From Rhypophila decipiens (Eukaryota; Ascomycota; Sordariomycetes; Sordariales; Naviculisporaceae), in contig MU858212.1 in NCBI GenBank assembly GCA_033297075.1, positions 22,099-86,098 on the forward strand: a DNA stretch of 64,000 nt, read 5' to 3'. The position numbers and the translations under genes were made by a program. Within the stretch, counting starts at the first letter, position 1. The number at the start of each line of letters is the position of its first letter. Below the pieces are notes generated by a model. The model made no database searches, was not told the origin of the DNA, and saw nothing but the letters and a program-made list of their open reading frames with translations. Below are positions 1 through 11,496 of the stretch, in pieces.

Positions 1-147
1 GGGGATAAGCGGAATGTCGTCTTGTCTTGCGATGACCTGATGGCGTTGGCCGATATTGGGATCCGGGGCTTTCACGGGGTCGATGACAGCACCTATAGAT
101 AAGAATATATGTGCACAGATGGTGAGGAGGGAGGAGAGTCGAGCCAT
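1..147 (-). CDS. N-terminal part of a secreted protein (partial)
   Basis: An ATG at 147 on the minus strand opens a frame of 49 codons that runs off the left edge without a stop. Residues 4-20 are hydrophobic (LSSLLTICAHIFLSIGA), which is a secretory signal peptide, and are followed by a polar stretch rich in Pro, Asp and Gln. The signal peptide is visible directly; the mature protein lies outside the window, so no family can be assigned. A 131-codon ORF on the same strand in another frame overlaps it but has no signal peptide or domain and looks like chance. Confidence 0.55.
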   Translation of the reverse strand, partial: MARLSSLLTICAHIFLSIGAVIDPVKAPDPNIGQRHQVIARQDDIPLIP

Positions 148-1312
148 GGCTTCGGATAGGGGCTCCGCAAGATGTCTGCAAGTTGTATTTCTGTGAAGTC
201 AAGAAGGAAATCCGATAGGTATTCTGAAGGTAAAGTTTGTAGAAGAATTGAGAGTAAATGGAAATGGAAGATTTGACAGGGAACAATAGCCTTGGTTGGG
301 CAGAGCGTGACGGCCTCGGACTTATTAGTAGTTGAGGAACTTGTCGGGATGAGGCTTTCAGTTGTTCGTCTTGACTTCTTGTAACTTCGTCCGACATTGG
401 TAGCGGGCCGCACGTTCGGTGACCACCAAGGCTGAGTGGTCCTGATGGTATCAAAATCAAGACCACGGCTGGCCATGATTCTGGCCAAGCTTAGATATAT
501 AATTTTGCCCCGTTACGGCGGGCTGACGACCCAAAGACGGGAAAGCAGGAACCCCAGTATCCAAATCGTTGCCTCCAGCAACTTGGCAATCCGGAAAGGG
601 TGAAGAATTCCAGGATGGGATGCGGCGTGTCCTCTTTGGGATCATCTGAAACAAAATGTGGTCTCCGGATGATCGGATCCATCAAGATCCTGGGTTGGGT
701 ATTGTGGCTGAAGTCAATTTCGTGCAGCGGCAACCAGGTCAAATATAGCGATCATGTAGCCTTGGCATATGGAATCAACTGCCCCAAGCCACCACTCGAG
801 AAGCTACACAGGCAAAAAGCGGCAGTAAGCTGGCACGGACTTGTTTTCTATGTGCTGAATCTTAGTGAACTTTATTCACATGATGACCGATTCCAAAGGG
901 GCCAGGGCCGAAGAAACATCGTCAGGGCCGGCCTTTGTAAACACTCAGGATGAAGGTCAAAATGGACATGGCTTACTTTTTGCAGGCCGCACGCCTCATT
1001 GTTAGTGTACTTGTTATTACTTAGTCGCTTTGAAGAACTCATAATAAGAAACAGCGATATAAGGTGCAGACTAGCCAACAGGTTGCAAACACTGGCGTCA
1101 TGCATGACATATAAACAAAGGCAATCCCTCTCCATTTCTGCTGTCTTCGTATACAGTCAAGCACCGGTTTCTTTTAAGCTATATCATCTTGGGTCGCTTC
1201 TCTTCCGTGAGGTTTACATTAGCAAACCCATACGGCCTCGTTTATATATCCCCCCTCCCCCACTTCTGAAATACAACATCAACATCTTTCATCTACCATC
1301 CATCTTACCACC
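148..1312. other. Intergenic; divergent promoters
   Basis: This lies between the start of the partial secreted gene and the start of the metallopeptidase gene. It contains only short overlapping ORFs without recognisable domains. The last 80 bases are pyrimidine-rich, as is common in fungal 5' leaders. I see no RNA gene or repeat. Confidence 0.5.
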
Positions 1313-2675
1313 ATGAAACCACAATGGGTATTGTTATACTTTCTCGTCCCGCTGGCTAGCTCTGAATACTCAGTTTACATTGATCCAGCTTGTGGTGGTA
1401 AGTCAAACGCACCCAAGAGACAACGTCACCTTTGAAGGAGAGGCGATGTCCGCATACAGTCAGAACAATCACCTGAGCTGACACAAAGAATTCACAATAC
1501 CGTTCAATTCAGAGCAGGAAGTTCAGACCATTACGACGGCAATCAAGTCTGCATACGCCCGGGCTGAGCGTGGTGTCAACCTTTTCGACGGAACGCTTCA
1601 ACCGACGGATCCAGACCTCGCGGACACAGTTACTCAACTTCTCGACCAACGACGCGAGAAGCGAGAGAACGTCAGGGGTATGTCCAACCATCCAACATGA
1701 TCCCCATACCGCATCCTTGATCACCGCTCTAACATGAAGCATGGCCACGATAAATAGAAATCCTCGCAAGGGTACGAGAAATGCAAGACGATCCCCTGCT
1801 TATCCTCGACCCGGCCATACACAAGCCGGGCATGTCCGACGTGGTCGTCCACTGCGACCACAAGAGGTTGGAGAATAACAAAGCCACAGCGGACGCCTTG
1901 TTCGACCCCACACAGAACAGCTACATCGGCAAAGACAGCCTCGTGAACGGCGACTCGTGCAGGCAGGGTCGCAACGGCTTCACCGGCGGCATGCTCACCC
2001 GGGCGGTCGTGATGCAGCCCGATGCCCTTCGGGGCGGCGAAGAGCACTCGACCGACTACGTGAACAGCTACGATGGCGCATCCAACCAACCCGAGGTGAT
2101 CCAGCTGTGCGCAAGCACGATGGAGGAAATTCGTGACGCCAGCAAGAACCACGGACTCCTCAATAAGGAGCTCATCGAGGCGGCCATCCTTGACCCACGG
2201 AACACTGAGTCCACAACAGATGAGGAGAGAGTGATTGATCTCCTCGCAACGGTGGATCACGTATTTTTACATGAGGTGAGTTTTATACGCCAATCACTCT
2301 CCTGTTTCATCCCGACATATTGGTGGACAAACAAAAAAAGCAAAAGAAGAAGCAAAAAAAGAAAAAACACTCAACCGATTGATGGATAACACAACGACGT
2401 TCTTCTCTCCACAGCTGACGCACCTGATCCGAAACGGGCGTACTATCGACGGCAGCGAGTGTTACGGCTGGGTGTCTGCCGGAAAGTGTAAGAACCCAAA
2501 CCACGCAGATACGGTAGCCTTCGTCGGTTTCGTGGCAGACCTGCGGTACAACGATGCCCTGAGACCAAACTACTCTACCCGGCCCAAGGGCAGCGTCGTG
2601 CCCATCCTCGCGCCGATCGTGGACGCGCAGCCGCCTCCTGAGCAGCCGGCCAGCCCGGCTGATTTGCCTGCCTAA
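1313..2675 (+). CDS. Secreted aspzincin-like (M35-type) metallopeptidase
   Basis: Likely exons are 1313-1397, 1513-1677, 1758-2275 and 2415-2675, giving 342 residues; the phases agree at each join. The N-terminus MKPQWVLLYFLVPLASS is a signal peptide. The third intron falls inside the zinc motif: exon 3 ends in H-E and exon 4 begins L-T-H, making HELTH (H255, E256, H259). Downstream are an ECYGW motif and an NPNHADT motif, matching the YG and NAD positions of aspzincins and lysine-specific metallo-endopeptidases, where a distal Asp is the third zinc ligand. It therefore probably hydrolyses protein outside the cell. The C-terminus is Pro-rich and has no membrane anchor. M35-like clan membership is inferred from motif order; many fungal relatives are uncharacterised. 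Confidence 0.75.
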
Positions 2676-3132
2676 TAACCTAATTCAAGAGGGCGTGACG
2701 GCATTGGTGAGGTTGAGAAGCATGAGGAAGATGGGACTTTTGCATAGATGAGGTTCTGGTTGGTCGTAGTAGCTATACTTTGGATTTGTACCGGTATGCG
2801 TTTTGTACTCTTTTGTTTTTCTTCATCGTTTCAAGCTTGTTGGTTGAATTTCAGTTTCAATAACCTTACTCCATGCCAGTCTGCATTGTAGCGTTCAACA
2901 AGTTCCATACAGAGTAAAAACATGCATCAACTGCCCCGAAACCTCTGTTGAACGCTATACTGCATCTGGAAATGCCCCTATACTGTAATTAGACTAGCTG
3001 ACTGGCCACAAAGAAAACTCTACGCCAGTCAGATCAGGGCTTCTATTCTCTGAACAACACAAGCATCAATCAATCTATTTGAAGTCATCAATTACTACGT
3101 GGCATTCAACAACCTCCATTGCTCAATGCTCA
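2676..3132. other. Intergenic between convergent genes, with a fold-back sequence
   Basis: This lies between the 3' ends of the metallopeptidase and the HD-domain gene. It holds an imperfect inverted repeat (listed separately) and no supported gene. Confidence 0.5.
2881..2966. repeat. Imperfect inverted repeat (fold-back)
   Basis: The arm TGCATTGTAGCGTTCAACA near 2882-2900 is matched in inverse orientation by the stretch near 2946-2964, with about two mismatches over 19 bases and roughly 45 bases between. It sits between two convergent 3' ends. It could be a small MITE relic or a transcript-end hairpin. Confidence 0.5.
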
Positions 3133-4031
3133 TCAGGCGCGGCCCGGCTTGGTCGCATTAGTCCCAATCCAACGGTCAATGCTCCGGTGTCCCACAGCCG
3201 AGTATCCTGGAACAAACATTTCGCCAAACGGCTGCATATAGGTGTCTGTTCACATCACGACCCGTTAGTTAGCACAAGTTCACCACAAGCGACCGAAGCG
3301 CGAAACCACGCAAGGCATAACTCACCATAAGTACTCTCCGGCTTATTCGTACAAAGCCAAATCTGAAAGTCGACAACAGACCCTTGCACCCTCTTGTCCG
3401 GAAATTCGTCCATCACTCGTCTCCTTTCCTCCTCGGTAATGCCATACTTCTCACCCCCCGAAAACTCAACTTCGTTTCCCCGATACGCAATCTCAACCTC
3501 GAGTTCTTTCCAAAGCGCATACTTGGCCTCGGAATGAAAAGCAATTGCATCCCAAACCATCTGGACTCTTCTTTCGTCCCACTTTTTTCCGTCCGGATGG
3601 GAGCGGATGAAGCGTCGGGCGGAGATGGCACCGTCGACTTCGAATCGTTTGTCTTTGGAGACGTGTGGCGAGTTTGGGCGGCGATCTGTGCCTAGGTCGT
3701 GGAGGATGGATGCCACGGCTAGGACTTCGAGGTCTGGATTGAGGGACTGGAGGGTCATGTTGTGCTGGACTATCAGCGTTGCCCAGAGCCAGGCGCGGTT
3801 GACGTGGTTGTATGTTGAGGCGGCGACCTCGGAATGAGCATAGGATTGTGCGGCTCGGATGATTGGCGTGTCGGGGACACGGACGCCTGCCAAGATTCGG
3901 ACTGGGAACTTGGACGGGGGATGATTGTGTTTGCTGGCTGGGCCGATGGGGACCGGGGAGGCGAGGGCTTGAGGGATTACATAGTGGAGAAGGGTGACGA
4001 GGAGGAGGGTGAGATAGGAGATGGTAAACAT
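3133..4031 (-). CDS. Secreted HD-domain protein, cyanamide hydratase-like
   Basis: Exons on the minus strand are 4031-3326 and 3245-3133, giving 272 residues; the intron is GTGAGT...CAG. I chose the ATG at 4031 because it gives a clean signal peptide (residues 1-24, ending ALAS), whereas the upstream ATG at 4148 adds a basic leader. Metal-site motifs are visible: YNHVNR (H76), ILHDLGTD (H111, D112) and a later H-S-E in AIAFHSE. Motif order and spacing resemble the fungal HD proteins related to cyanamide hydratase (DDI2-like), which hydrate cyanamide to urea in the cytosol. A secretory leader is unusual for that family. The C-terminal exon restores a conserved-looking YDTYMQPFGEMF stretch. The substrate is unknown. 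Confidence 0.75.
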
Positions 4032-4640
4032 TTTGAGTTCTTGATGTAAAGACAAGAGAGCAGGTAATATAGTTTGTTGATTCGATTTGGGCAGTCGTGA
4101 ATATGGAAGTAAGACGACTCTCCTTGAGCACGAGTATGAACGTATCATGATGAAATGCGGTGATTCTTATACGTGAACGAGGCAAGGACAGCGCACCCAG
4201 AAGATGCCACGAGCGCCGACTCAGGTCGGAAGCTAATGTTGCCTGAGCAGGTTTGAGCATCAATATAGTTCGCATTCTGCGTGCTGCTTGCAGTGCTTGG
4301 TGATGCTCCTCATCACGAGGCAGGCCTTACTACCACATAAAAGCAGCGACGGATATTCGAAATGCTCAAACATGCTCAAGTGCTCGATTGATGTCAAGAC
4401 GCGTGCATGTCATCAAATCAGAAAACTGCCTCACATGGGGTTGAACCAATGTCCTCGACTCCTCGGCGACGGCTGGCAAATCGGGGATCGGTATCGCCGA
4501 GATGATCCGCCTCCTAGTACCCGGATGTAAATTCTATGGTGACACAGATAGCTCGCATGTTACTGAACTATTAGAGGCATCTCAACAGACCGCCGTTTTA
4601 TACATGAAAAAAATTGTTTCAAAGAGATCAGTTACTACTA
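4032..4640. other. Intergenic; promoter of the HD gene
   Basis: Only short frames without domains are present. The first 250 bases are presumably the minus-strand promoter of the HD-domain gene. I see nothing else. Confidence 0.4.
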
Positions 4641-5585
4641 TTCTGATTGGCATGGTTTGAATGGACATTCAACCAGCAGATTGACTCAATGCCACCACAT
4701 GGAGACATACAGTCGCTCTCCAACACATCCGGGCAAGGCTGCCACGTCTGTAGCTTGCTACTGGCATCAATCCGTCCCGACGTTGGAAATATTTGCTGCT
4801 ATTATGGGGGATGTATACGCCAATTCCTATATCACTCTTAATGCGACCACATCACGTAACTGAACAGGAGGCTCTTTTCATCGGAGAATCCCCTGGCCGT
4901 GTAAGGTGACCGCCAGCTGGAGTTGCTTTAATCTCGGCGACTACGTTGTCGGGTATCCCCGTTTGGTTCGTGATCAAGACAAGAAGCCTTTTGCGGACCC
5001 GAAACCCAGTTGAGAATCAGCCTCGCAACCAGGACCTGTACATTGCACCTACATGGTCCTGGGCGTCATTGAACGGCCCTGTTTGGCCACAATACGCCGA
5101 ATCGCCTCATTTTCGATTCACCTTGATCGCCACGGTCCCTGATGTGAGGCTTTTATCGAAAACAGACTCACCTCCACCACGAGGGGATGGGGACATGACG
5201 CTTCAACTGGGCAACTTTTCAACCCCGAGCATACCAGCTGATAGAGAAGAGGCGTTGCAGTGCATATTAACCCATCCGAAGAGCCCCATCCATGGGTGGG
5301 CTGGATTCTGCCGCACCAAGTGCCGGACGTTGCAGTAGACACAAACAGCCGTGATTGCTGGCCCCCGCATAATTCAAAGGAAACTTTGGATGTTAATATA
5401 TACCACCCGGTTGTTGAGTCCAGTCGCTCTATCGGATCAAGCCGAGAATTCCAATTTATTCTCCGGCTCCCCCACCGGGAAGTCTCAAAGCGCCTCGTCT
5501 TTATAACTGCCCGGTTACCTTTCCACAAAGGACTTGCATCGATTCAATTGCGTGCACAGTCAGTTCATCCATCACTCTGTAGTTA
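4641..5585 (+). pseudogene. Decayed HET-domain (heterokaryon incompatibility) gene
   Basis: Scattered pieces of a HET protein appear in different frames. A CHVCSLLLASI segment near 4750 resembles the N-terminal Cys stretch of long HET proteins. MGDVYANSYITLNATTSRN near 4805-4860 is the typical late HET-domain signature and is followed at once by an in-frame TGA and a GGSF remnant. LYIAPTWSWASLNGPV near 5035-5085 is the conserved block that normally lies some 200 residues further on, followed by a GWILP stretch near 5300. The missing middle, the stop and the frame changes indicate a dead gene. Intact relatives trigger cell death on allorecognition. The boundaries are approximate. Confidence 0.65.
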
Positions 5586-5606
5586 GATACCAACCTTCAA
5601 CACAAA

Positions 5607-6295
5607 ATGTATATCCGAACCACCCTCCTCCCAACTATCCTCCCCCTCCTCCTCCTCAACCCCGTCGTCTCCCATCCGACCCCCTCCCCTCAGGCGCCTG
5701 GAAACCCGCTCGGCCTCCAATGTCCAAACGGCCCCACCTGCCAAAGAATGATGACAATGAGTTGCGCAAACGGCAATCTCTACTGCTCGTTGGGAAACAT
5801 GGTTAATATCCCAGTCGGCAAGTGCAGCGAGTGCGCGGGCTCCATCTGCGCCAAGGGTTCGGACGCGTATCCGGGGGATAGCACTCCCAAGTCAACAAGG
5901 CCGAGGGAAGTGGAGGGGGTTTCGGAGCTTGTGGAAAGGCAAACCTTTGGGTCAGGTTGCATGGCGCAGCATGAGTGCGCGTGCGTGGCGTTTGACGGAA
6001 AGGGGTATTATACTACGGGCAAGGGGAGTCAGTGCCCTGCTATGGAGGGTGCGCAAGAGTACTGTGCCGAGGAGACGGGGTTCACGGTAGGTGCTTGATT
6101 ACCCTGATGGCCATGATGAGCTGTGACATGGTGTCTCTACCGTGACATGTTTAATTTGAGATAAAATGGCTAACTGAGGTCATTCATGGATTGCAGTGCA
6201 TCTTCGGGTGCAGGAGTCCGCTTCTGAGCCAATTTACGAATGCGAAATGTCACGCGCTGTTTCCGGGGACGAGGGCTGTGTGCAGGTCGCTCTGA
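5607..6295 (+). CDS. Secreted cysteine-rich protein
   Basis: Exons 5607-6086 and 6197-6295 give 192 residues; the join is in phase 0 and the intron is 110 bases. The N-terminus (MYIRTTLLPTILPLLLLNPVVS) is a signal peptide. The mature part carries many cysteines, including C-x5-C, a C-x2-C pair (CSEC) and a C-x-C pair (CAC). The second exon adds C-x3-C and two more cysteines, so splicing is needed for the full disulphide set. I recognise no family; the build resembles candidate effectors or cell-wall proteins. The stop is about 150 bases from the stop of the convergent next gene. Confidence 0.7.
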
Positions 6296-6447
6296 GACTT
6301 ACTCTGAGGGGTGAGGCTTGGGGGACTTTCGACAAGGACCTACAGAGAAGATGTTGAGCCCATTCCGGAAATCAAGACCCATATGATCTTATTTGTAATA
6401 AACAATGGATAACGATAAAAATCCTGTCCTCGAACTCTTGATGCCCC

Positions 6448-7334
6448 TTATGCAGCCATCTCGTGCCTCGGTGCCCCTGTCGCTGCTGTTGAAGACGCAA
6501 GCTCGGCTGGACGATTCTCCGTGTCCAATTCCAGTGCTGGGTTGTGTCCAGAGTCCAAAGGCATGTACAAATTAGAGGCAGAATTCTTATCATCCGAGCG
6601 CTCCTGTCCCATCTCGCCGCCATCGGCACCACCATCTTTAATGTTTGGCCGAGAAAGCCTCCTGGATCGTTTTCGCCGCCACCAAAAGAAAGCACCGCCC
6701 GATAATACCAGTGCGCCGACCGCGGCACCGACGCCGATTCCGGCAGACGCCCCTGTGCTAAGAGATCCCGATCCCGTGTTTGTCTGCGCTGTATCCGAGG
6801 AATCATTCCCGCTCCCGGTCTGCGTCGGTTTTGTCCCTCCGGTACCTGACGGCGTGATGCTCGACGTCACGTCCGGTCCGAACACGCGACTCCCTGATCT
6901 GCGCTCCTGTCCGATGATTGTGAATGACTTGCTGTTTGCGCCAAACCCGGGGTCCGTTCCCGGTCGGAGGTTAAACCAGCAGGGTGTGGCCGATGTGAAG
7001 TTTAGAACGACGGGCACAGTCGAGTTGTAGCTCGGGGCTCGTTGCAGGGACACTGTACTCATATTCAACATCCAATGTCTCCTGTCGCAAATTCTGAGCG
7101 TGAAGTTTGAAACGTACCTTGACGATCCCCACCGTCGCAAAATGTGTAGAGATTCGGTGTCGGGAATGGGCTCGTGTAGGTCACGTTTACCGTATCCATG
7201 AGGTTGTAGATTTGATCTGCTGTTGGGTAGATGAAGACGACGCCGTGGTCCGGGTCGTCTTCCTGGCCGGCTACTCCCCTTGTTGTGAGCGACGCCACGA
7301 TTGCGAGACATCTCGTCACGTGCCGCGCCTTCAT
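6448..7334 (-). CDS. Single-pass membrane protein with secreted N-terminal domain
   Basis: Exons on the minus strand are 7334-7118 and 7052-6448, giving 273 residues; the acceptor TACAG is the one that keeps phase. Residues 1-23 form a signal peptide ending VAG. An N-glycosylated ectodomain with a few cysteines (YTFCDGG, TPCWF) is followed by a Ser/Thr/Gly-rich stalk, then one transmembrane segment (GIGVGAAVGALVLSGGAFFWW), a basic stop-transfer RRKRSRR and an acidic cytoplasmic tail. This is the plan of the many fungal surface proteins loosely similar to Mid2/Wsc sensors, though no WSC domain is present. The function is unknown. Confidence 0.75.
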
Positions 7335-8208
7335 GTTGGAATCTTTTTCGTCACCCTTTTAATGGCAATCCCTTGGGTATGCGATGAACTGATCACAAAT
7401 GGTAGGCCTGCAAAAGCCGCCAAGGAGCTACAAATTCGGGTGAGATGCAGAAAGAAAATCGAGTGAAGTCGAAAGGACAAAACTGGTGCGGGAGGAGGAA
7501 ATTGCATATAAGCAAAGGAAAAAGCACAAGTACCAGAGTATGTTACTTGATCCATCCCGACGCTGCAATGTTCGACGTTATTTCCAGGTCGGGTAGTCAG
7601 GTAGTACAACCGGGATGGCAGTGGCCCGGGGCGTGAGTACATGCCACGGGCCTGCAGGAGCAGGGCTGGTCTGCTAGCCGGAAACTAATTTTGACCATCT
7701 TGAGGGCGACAAGATAGGCGGGCGAAAGTCCGCGCCTCGCACTCGATGGCTCAGTGAGCTTGGCGTGGGTCGGAAGGATCATGTCCGGACCTTTTGTTCG
7801 GGCTGAGCTTTAAGAAGCAGAAGCTGCAGTGGACGTGGGCTGGTTTCGAAATGACATGCTGTCAGCTTTTTTGTGTTACCATACTCGTCTATGGCGGCAA
7901 TCCTTGAAGCCTGAGGCAGCAACTGCGCGCTTAACAAATAGATGTGTTCTGGAAAGCTTATGCTGATGCTATTCTTTGCACCCCATCGCCACACTCACTG
8001 GTATATATGGGATGGGCCCAACCACGTTAACTAAAATGACATCTGAGTTTATTTGCTCCATCGTGGCTCCATCGTGAAATGCCCCTGTTGTAAGAAGAAA
8101 GATACCGTGAAGCCAAGCGGAATGCAACGACATCTGACGTACAAAAGATTCGGGGATTCAAAACACAACAACAAAACAGCATGGGAAAATTCTCTTTCCA
8201 GGCCACCC
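7335..8208. other. Intergenic
   Basis: This covers the promoter side of the membrane-protein gene and the 3' side of the next minus-strand gene. The short ORFs on both strands have no domains or signal peptides. I see no RNA gene or clear repeat. Confidence 0.4.
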
Positions 8209-8795
8209 TCAGCAGTTATAATAGAGATAAAAGCTCCGAGCAGCAGAGGGCAAGGTCGTGCATCCCTCCAAGTCCCAATCCCAAATACCTGCACGAGCAA
8301 GCCTACTACCACCGCAATTCGAGCTCGCGTAGAGATTAGCAGAGGGGTTGAGGATTGTCGTGGTTCGTTGGACCAGCTTGATGCTCCAGATGTCCGTACC
8401 AGAGGACCAGCAGGTGCCGCCACATCCAAAGTTTGAGACGCTGCCGATGTTGGTCCCTAGGCAGGAAGTACCGCTGTAGACTGTCGCGGTGCGCCAACCG
8501 CCGCGGGCTTGGAGTTGTTTGAGGGCCGTTTCGTTGAGGGGGGTGAGTTGTGGAATGACTGTACTCTCTGGGTGGCATCCTGGGCCTCGATCGGGGCGAC
8601 GATAGGGGCTGCGAATATCATTGATTGTCAGTTCCGACTCAAGCCAACAACTGGAGGAAAAATTCTAGGGTCATCGTGGGGGATGGGTACGGAGTCTAGT
8701 CAGTGGGGACGGAGAGAAGAGGTGCGCATACAACCAAACACAACAGCCGCGAAGATTGACAAGCAAGTCAGCATGGGGTGGAGCTTCAGCTGCAT
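8209..8795 (-). CDS. Small secreted cysteine-containing protein
   Basis: The C-terminal exon (8579-8209) carries a clear reading frame with NFGCGGTCWSSG, SSNCGG, LEGC and a final FYLYYNC before TGA. This resembles a common fungal small secreted protein layout with paired cysteines and a YYxC end. The first exon (8795-8735) encodes a hydrophobic signal peptide (MLTCLSIFAAVVFG). Joining at 8734/8580 keeps the frame (143 residues), but the donor GTTGTA is weak. Using the better donor GTATGC with the CAG at about 8621 gives a frame that ends early, so the 5' structure is uncertain. The product is probably extracellular; function unknown. Confidence 0.55.
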
Positions 8796-9689
8796 CTTGG
8801 TTTTCGTGCGTATTGCTGTGATTGAATAGGAATATGACAAGAGGGGTGATACTAGTCGACGATTTTCATCGCCCCTGCCGAGGAGACCAGAAGTTCATCA
8901 CCATACTTATATGGATTCAGGCGCCTCTCCTTCTCAGAGCGCCTTGTGTCGATTTACCGTTATACGAAACCTTTGCGTTGTAGAAAGCAGTAGCGTTCAG
9001 CAAGGCGTGCCCTGCTACACTGACATATACACTCTCTACATTAGCTCTCACTCGACCAGCTTTGATCGTGCATCGTGCGAATTGGTCGTCTTCGTAAGCA
9101 TGCAATCCTTCGAGCCGATGTCCTTTGTATCCAATCCATTCATGTGTCTGCCGATACATATGCACGGTTCTGGATATCTTGGAATAAGACGCTCCGATAC
9201 TTGAGAAACATAATGCCCCGACAGGTAACACAAAACAAGCCCTTGCAGATTCATATTAGACTCTATACGGATTACGCATGAGGATGGCCTAAACCGACAC
9301 CAGATCAAGCAAGAAGTCAAACTGGTGCCCTGTGTCTGGCAACACCTGGACGTCAGGGTGTGACTAAAAGAACGTAAACCCATGTTGTTGGTTTGACATT
9401 AGCTAAAGTCCCCCCTTTCTTTGGAATCTTTGTCGCCGGATGATGGTCCGAATAGAGGCTACTGCTGGATTGTCCTAATGGCTGACACCATGGGTGGTTG
9501 ATAACATACTATGACACGAAAATGCGGGCTGGAATAAAGAGCTCAGTTGTTGTCAAGGTTGCAATGGCCAGGCTGGAGGGTAAGTGGTTCTTTTCGCAAA
9601 TCTTTCTTTGTTGCTACTTCTTGTCACTCGCTCAACATGTACCTGCACGTAGTTAGGTTTCATTCGACAGCTGGACTCAGGAGGCAGTG
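8796..9689. other. Intergenic
   Basis: No supported gene. The ORFs seen here are short, overlap on both strands and show no domains. The stretch ends at the first recognisable piece of the NWD relic. Confidence 0.4.
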
Positions 9690-10078
9690 GAGATTTTGCA
9701 TTTCAAGAATGGGATTTACTGTCTGCCTGTCAAGCTGCACTGCAGATCTATTGCTCGGCCCCCCTCTTCAGTGCAAACGGTTCACTCGTCCGGGAGCACT
9801 TTGGATATTGAACCGGCTTGAATCACACGTAAACCAGAGGTTGGTGATTCTTGGAGTGCGGAAATATTCGTTCTTGAAGGTCATATAGCAGACATGTGCT
9901 GCATTGATAGCAACCACAAAGGAGAGGTTTTGGCTTCAGGGGCGCTCGGTGGAACAATAAGGCTCTGGGACCTGCGGACTAATTACCGAGGTGACGTCAT
10001 TCGAGAGACCGACAACACCGCCGAGATTCCAGCTGAGGCCCCCTTGGGAGAACTCGGAGATGGATGATATTTCAACGG
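9690..10078 (+). pseudogene. Relic of an NWD (NACHT-WD40) NLR gene
   Basis: The plus strand around 9725-9790 reads QIYCSAPLFSANGSLVREHF, matching the linker that precedes the WD40 propeller in HET-E/HET-D-type proteins. A stop or frame change follows. From about 9838 the frame reads KPEVGDSWSAEIFVLEGH and then a WD40 repeat with ASGALGGTIRLWDLRTN, ending at a TGA near 10066. No NACHT domain and no further WD repeats are recognisable nearby; a weak LLWLIRSS stretch near 10190 may be the protein's end. Intact homologues are STAND NTPases that recognise non-self through hypervariable WD repeats. This copy is dead. Confidence 0.6.
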
Positions 10079-10706
10079 CCATGAATGGTGTAAGAGTTCC
10101 ACCAGACGGTGAGAGGTTGGCATACTAGTCAGGATACCTGGGGCTGCTGGGCGCGAGTAATATATCTACTGCGCTACTGTGGAAGTCACCTTCTCCTTTG
10201 GCTTATCCGGTCTTCGACACCCCAAAGATTTGTCATTACGGAACGCCACAGACCATCCTGCCTTGGTCCACTTGCGATACTGGAAAGAGAGAACGAGAAC
10301 ACGACACACAAGGGCCGGTCCCAGACTCCCAACTTGGAGGATAGCTTGGCAGTTGGTTGTACAAACCCTCATTCAACTCGGTCTAGGCCTCAGCCCCAGC
10401 CACAATCACACGCCACCCGAATGTTCACATCTGAGCTGGTCAACATCTTATCTATCCTTTGATATCTTGAGGGGGTCGTATGATTGACTTAGGCGCAAGT
10501 ATTTGCTTGGCGGGCGGCCGTCCTTTCCATATTAAGTCGCTCACCACCCCCCAGAGCCTGGCTTCGTCAACCTTTAAAACTGTTTTCTTTTTCATCAGGG
10601 AACCCACAGCAAAGCATTCGATTATTTCCGTCTCGATTCAGTGCATCACGCCTGTACCCTCGCCGATTTTTCAAGGCCATCATTTAGTCCGGTTGTCTTC
10701 GCCATC
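10079..10706. other. Intergenic, possibly further NWD debris
   Basis: Short frames only. A weak resemblance to the C-terminal tail of NWD proteins near 10190-10270 cannot be confirmed by eye. The rest is presumably the promoter of the next gene. Confidence 0.3.
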
Positions 10707-11496
10707 ATGTCCGCCCCAGCCAGCCCTCAGCCTTCTCAAATCTCAATTGGCGATCGCCGAGATGCCGCGAGACTAGCAGAGCTGAATGACGAACTCAGCA
10801 GGACCATAAGGGAGCTGGTTCTACTTCACACAGGTCGAAGCAACGTACTGTCACTCCGTTGGCTTACCTATCTCTTATCTCATATTCGTACTAACAACCG
10901 TCGTTATCGGCGTCCCTTGCAGGAAGATAACTCTTCGTCTGAGCATCAGGATTGGATCACATGGATAAAAACCGCCCCCAGTCGTTTCTGGCACTTCCTT
11001 CGCAAAAGCCGCACCGCCATCAGCGAGCTCTCCATCATCGTCCTCACCATTGTCTCGGTCGTGTACGCCGGGTTGGCTATTAACCTGGCCAGAGATGCAA
11101 TCGACAAAGGCCAGTCGTGGTCCAAGACGAGCTACGAGAACGCGCTGTTTAGCACGTGGTCGGCTGTGCAGTCTGCTTGTAAAGAGAACCCGGTATGTGC
11201 TTTCTCTTTTGCCCATCTTCTCACCTGCCGGTATATGTCAGGTCACTGCGCGACAGTGCATGACAGTACGAACACAACGAACAAGGCTGACGAGTTAATG
11301 GTGAGAGCAGGCGGTATTCCCAGTGAACGAGAACATGTTCAAGGATTGGTCAAAGAGAACGGGTGTCAAGTGCACCACCAAGGAGAGATGTGTGTGCGAG
11401 GTGCTGGACCCATCCGCCTATGTCGGGGATCAGATCCTGAGTGTGTATTATCCGTTTCTGAACAACTGCAGCCCCAGTTCGTGCGGTCGCCTATGA
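10707..11496 (+). CDS. Single-pass membrane protein, uncharacterised
   Basis: I chose the ATG at 10707 (MSAPASPQPSQ). Likely exons are 10707-10844, 10923-11192 and 11311-11496, giving 197 residues. The first intron is in frame and lacks stops, so it could be read through, but it contains a perfect TACTAAC branch point followed by CAG. The second intron is needed to reach the Cys-rich end (KCTTKERCVCEV, NNCSPSSC). There is one membrane segment (ISELSIIVLTIVSVVYAGLAI) and no signal peptide, so the Cys-rich tail is probably on the outer or lumenal side. No family recognised. Confidence 0.6.

Noticed and set aside
1721..2260. 179-codon minus-strand ORF
   Set aside because: It is antisense to exon 3 of the metallopeptidase.
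3493..4275. 260-codon minus-strand ORF
   Set aside because: It overlaps the HD-domain gene on the same strand in another frame; its composition is repetitive and Pro/Arg-rich, without motifs.
8053..8436. 127-codon plus-strand ORF with a CPCC motif
   Set aside because: It is antisense to the Cys-containing exon of the secreted gene at 8209-8795, which has the better protein logic.
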